In this document: piece after piece, positions 61,982-64,000 of the stretch
How positions within the stretch are numbered: the first letter of the stretch is position 1
How the letters are laid out: every line of letters begins with the position of its first letter
Source: Mesorhizobium loti
Lineage (GTDB): Bacteria; Pseudomonadota; Alphaproteobacteria; Rhizobiales; Rhizobiaceae
NCBI GenBank assembly: GCA_014189435.1
Contig: CP050293.1
Location: 4,159,001 to 4,223,000, forward strand
DNA length: 64,000 nucleotides
Reading direction: 5' to 3'
Notes under the pieces: generated by a model
Told to the model about the DNA's origin: nothing
What the model saw: only the letters and a program-made list of their open reading frames with translations
The model's database searches: none
Made by a program: the position numbers and the translations under genes

Positions 61982-63079
61982 TCAGCGCACGATCCTGACG
62001 CACATCGGCGTGCCGATCTCGATGGCGCGCCCAGTGTCGGTCAGCATGCCGCTGTCGGCGTCGCGCGCAAAGATAGAGATGCGATCGGCATTCTGGTTGG
62101 CCGAGAACAGATGGCCGCCTGACGGCGTCAGCGCCAGGTTGCGCGGCGTCGCACCGCCGCAAGGGACGTAGCCGACGAGGCTCAGCGCACCGGTCTGCTG
62201 ATCGACCGCCATGATGACGACGCTGTCATGGCCGCGGTTGGAGCCGTAGACAAAACGGCCATCCGGCGAAATCTGGATGTCGGCGCAGTGGTTGCTGTTG
62301 CGCGCCTCGGCCGGCACCGCCGGCCTGGTGTCGATGATGGACAGCTTGCCTGATGCCTCGTCCAGCGCCATCGACACGATGGTCGAATCCAGCTCGTTCA
62401 TGACAAAGACGAAGCGTCCGTTCGGATGCAGTGCGAGATGGCGAGGACCAGCGCCCGGCGGCAAAGCGGATTCGGCTAGCTTGGCCAGATTGCCGTCGCG
62501 CTCGATGCGGTATGACACCAGCCGGTCGATGCCGAGATCGGCGACGATGGCTGTCCCACCTCCGATGGTTTCGGTGACGCTATGGGCGTGCGAGCGTTCC
62601 TGGCGCGCCGCATTCGGGCCGGTGCCGGAATGCGAAACGCTGGCGAGCGGCGCCGAGAGCGCGCCGTTCTTGTCGAAGCCATAGACCGCCACCGCGCGAT
62701 CCGGGCCGCCTTCGCCCATGCCGTAGTTGGCGACCAGCAGTTTTGTCCCGTCGCGAGTGATGGTGTTGTGGGCGGTGATGCTGCCAAGCGATGGCTGCTT
62801 GTTCAGATAGGTAAGCATACCCGAAGCTCGATCGAAGCCGTAGGCTGAGACAGTGCCCTCGCGCCAGGTGAACACTTCCGAGTTGGCGTAGATCCGCGAG
62901 CCGTCTGATGTCACCGACAGAAAGGTCGGATTGTCGACGTCGTTGGTCTCGGCCAGCTTTCGTGTTTCCAGCGTTCTCTCGTCGAAGCTGTAGACGCCGA
63001 GACCGACGCCGCGCGCGCCCTGAAAATACGGCGCCTCGCGGTTCAAGCTGCCGACAAAGACCAGACAATCCTTGCGCAT
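61982..63079 (-). CDS. Beta-propeller lactonase (6-phosphogluconolactonase-like family)
   Basis: A 365-residue seven-bladed propeller protein of the YbhE/Pgl type, with repeating blade patterns such as PTFLSVTSDGSRIYA, PRHLALHPNGRFVFVMNE, DIQISPDGRFVYGSNRG and PRNLALTPSGGHLFSANQN. No signal peptide is seen. GGGAGG precedes ATG 63079. It may open a sugar lactone (a step lacking from the arabonate operon) or another lactone. Divergent from the MaoC gene across a 199-bp region with a palindrome. Confidence 0.85.
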   Translation of the reverse strand: MRKDCLVFVGSLNREAPYFQGARGVGLGVYSFDERTLETRKLAETNDVDNPTFLSVTSDGSRIYANSEVFTWREGTVSAYGFDRASGMLTYLNKQPSLGSITAHNTITRDGTKLLVANYGMGEGGPDRAVAVYGFDKNGALSAPLASVSHSGTGPNAARQERSHAHSVTETIGGGTAIVADLGIDRLVSYRIERDGNLAKLAESALPPGAGPRHLALHPNGRFVFVMNELDSTIVSMALDEASGKLSIIDTRPAVPAEARNSNHCADIQISPDGRFVYGSNRGHDSVVIMAVDQQTGALSLVGYVPCGGATPRNLALTPSGGHLFSANQNADRISIFARDADSGMLTDTGRAIEIGTPMCVRIVR

Positions 63080-63162
63080 GATTTCCTCCCTGACCGCCGG
63101 CGCTTGAGTGCTGTGGGACCGGGCAAGATTTCGCCTGTTCACGCTTGCAACACAACCCCATA

Positions 63163-63181
63163 TGTGAAAATACTATTTACA
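63163..63181. promoter_or_regulatory. Candidate operator in the lactonase/MaoC divergent region
   Basis: TGTGAAAATACTATTTACA is an imperfect palindrome (seven of nine paired positions, one of them G-T). It is AT-rich against a GC-rich background and lies 84 bases before the lactonase start and 98 before the MaoC start. Confidence 0.4.
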
Positions 63182-63278
63182 AAAGAAGATTGACGGGAGG
63201 AAACGTCGTGCAATCAGGCGCTTTGCTGCGTGTTCAAACGGTTGCCCGGAACCTGCCGCAAGATCGCAGGAGCCAGCC

Positions 63279-63830
63279 ATGAACGACTTCGCACCCACCA
63301 TAGGCGTCGCCTCGACGCACCCAAAAAACATGCCCGAGGACCACGCTGCGTTGCCGGTGTGGAACGCTGAAAACTGGTTCTACGAGGATTGGCCGGTCGG
63401 GCAGAAAATCCGCTCGTTGCGGCGCACTATGGCCGAAGGCGACAGCCATTTGTTCAACACGCTGGTGCTCGACATCCACCCCTATGTGCAGGACCAGATG
63501 TTTGCCGAGAGCGAAGGCATTTTCGGCAAGCGGCTGATTGCCGGCGCTTTCGTCTTTTCAGCCGGCCTGGGGCTGGTCGCCACCAACTGCGTGAACGCCT
63601 TTTCCTACGGCTACGATAGACTGCGTTTCATAAAGCCTGTCTTCATTGGCGACACGATCTATTCGATCCGCTCCAACCTCGACAAGAAGCCCCGCTACAA
63701 GGAAATGGGGCTGATCCGCGCCAGCTATGAGGTGTTCAAGGGCGAAGGCGAACTCGTTCTCTACTGCGAGCACCTGCAGACGGTGAAGTACCGCAACCCC
63801 GCCGATTTTGTCGGCAAGACGGAGAAATAG
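63279..63830 (+). CDS. MaoC-like acyl-CoA dehydratase
   Basis: A 183-residue single hot-dog-fold protein with [23 protein letters not shown], the MaoC-type hydratase pattern, and [18 protein letters not shown] later on. AGGAGCC lies before ATG 63279. Two bases separate its stop from the CoA-transferase start, so they act in one pathway, probably hydration of an unsaturated acyl-CoA such as mesaconyl-CoA. Confidence 0.85.
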   Translation: MNDFAPTIGVASTHPKNMPEDHAALPVWNAENWFYEDWPVGQKIRSLRRTMAEGDSHLFNTLVLDIHPYVQDQMFAESEGIFGKRLIAGAFVFSAGLGLVATNCVNAFSYGYDRLRFIKPVFIGDTIYSIRSNLDKKPRYKEMGLIRASYEVFKGEGELVLYCEHLQTVKYRNPADFVGKTEK

Positions 63831-63832
63831 AA

Positions 63833-64000
63833 ATGCCGGCAGCAGCCGAATTGCCGCTCGCCGGTCTTGTCGTCGTCGACATGAGCCAGTTCCTGTCCGG
63901 ACCCTATTGCTCACTCAGGCTGCTCGATCTCGGCGCGCGCGTCATCAAGATCGAGCGTCCCGATGGCGGCGACCTGTCGCGCCGGCTCTACCTCAGCGAC
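63833..64000 (+). CDS. CaiB/BaiF family CoA-transferase (partial, N-terminus only)
   Basis: Fifty-six codons are inside the window. The segment [35 protein letters not shown] is cut here to its core [13 protein letters not shown], which with [10 protein letters not shown] is the opening of class III CoA-transferases. It moves CoA between acids. It lies directly after a MaoC-like hydratase gene; the rest of the operon lies outside the window. Confidence 0.88.
   Translation, partial: MPAAAELPLAGLVVVDMSQFLSGPYCSLRLLDLGARVIKIERPDGGDLSRRLYLSD

Noticed and set aside
1..64000. Insertion sequences, integrases, tRNA or attachment sites marking a genomic island
   Set aside because: None seen on either strand; the accessory character rests only on the mix of catabolic cassettes.

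Overview
The window is 64 kb of GC-rich DNA with tightly packed genes, many ATGA-type overlaps between neighbours, and no rRNA, tRNA, insertion sequence, phage gene or CRISPR array that I can see. The pcaDCHG operon with divergent LysR gene pcaQ, the GguC/AraD1-type sugar-acid gene and the great number of ABC importers and GntR/LysR regulators point to a soil or root-associated alphaproteobacterium of the Hyphomicrobiales, most probably Mesorhizobium or a close relative. This is inference from gene content; no marker gene is present. It reads as a catabolic region built from successive transporter-plus-enzyme-plus-regulator cassettes.

Layout. (1) 1-10248: protocatechuate branch of the beta-ketoadipate pathway (pcaG partial, pcaH, pcaC, pcaD on the minus strand), pcaQ on the plus strand, then a plus-strand operon of a branched-chain-amino-acid-type (HAAT) ABC importer followed by a coniferyl-alcohol-dehydrogenase-like SDR and a vanillin-dehydrogenase-like ALDH. 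Both operons carry a PcaQ-type box inside a duplicated promoter block. (2) 10280-19530: aldose 1-epimerase divergent from a long operon: GntR regulator, L-arabonate-type dehydratase, sugar dehydrogenase, AraD1/GguC, and a spermidine/putrescine-type ABC importer. (3) 19546-30306: a divergent cassette. The minus arm holds a GntR regulator, DUF3830, a TIGR04076-like protein, an aldo/keto reductase, a SnoaL-like protein, a solute-binding protein and an FAD-linked oxidase; the plus arm holds the matching LivGFHM and an amine-oxidase-like flavoprotein. (4) 30315-34649: minus-strand M20 peptidase, hydroxylysine-kinase-like phosphotransferase, class III PLP enzyme and GntR, resembling hydroxylysine-type degradation. 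(5) 34816-43948: GNAT acetyltransferase, MalT-like LuxR regulator, HDAC-family deacetylase and a urea/amide-type (Urt-like) ABC importer. (6) 43993-50571: acetolactate-synthase-like TPP enzyme, Rieske oxygenase with divergent LysR, FAD oxidoreductase and M19 dipeptidase, resembling quaternary-amine demethylation. (7) 50887-58341: Dpp/Opp-type peptide importer with a CocE/NonD-type hydrolase. (8) 58350-64000: LysR/quinone oxidoreductase pair, zinc-ribbon and Tim44-like proteins, a beta-propeller lactonase, and the start of a MaoC/CoA-transferase operon.

Two patterns cut across cassettes. First, every one of the five ABC solute-binding-protein genes has a stem-loop directly beside it, in one case covering the ribosome binding site of the next gene; this fits tuning of binding protein against membrane components. 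Second, almost identical 16-bp palindromes (TAGACA-N4-TGTCTA type) stand before the M19/flavoprotein pair and before the peptide importer, tying cassettes 6 and 7 into one probable regulon whose regulator is not adjacent. The best candidates for undescribed biology are cassette 3 (DUF3830/TIGR04076 with a split transporter) and cassette 5 (deacetylase plus amide-type importer under a MalT-like regulator).
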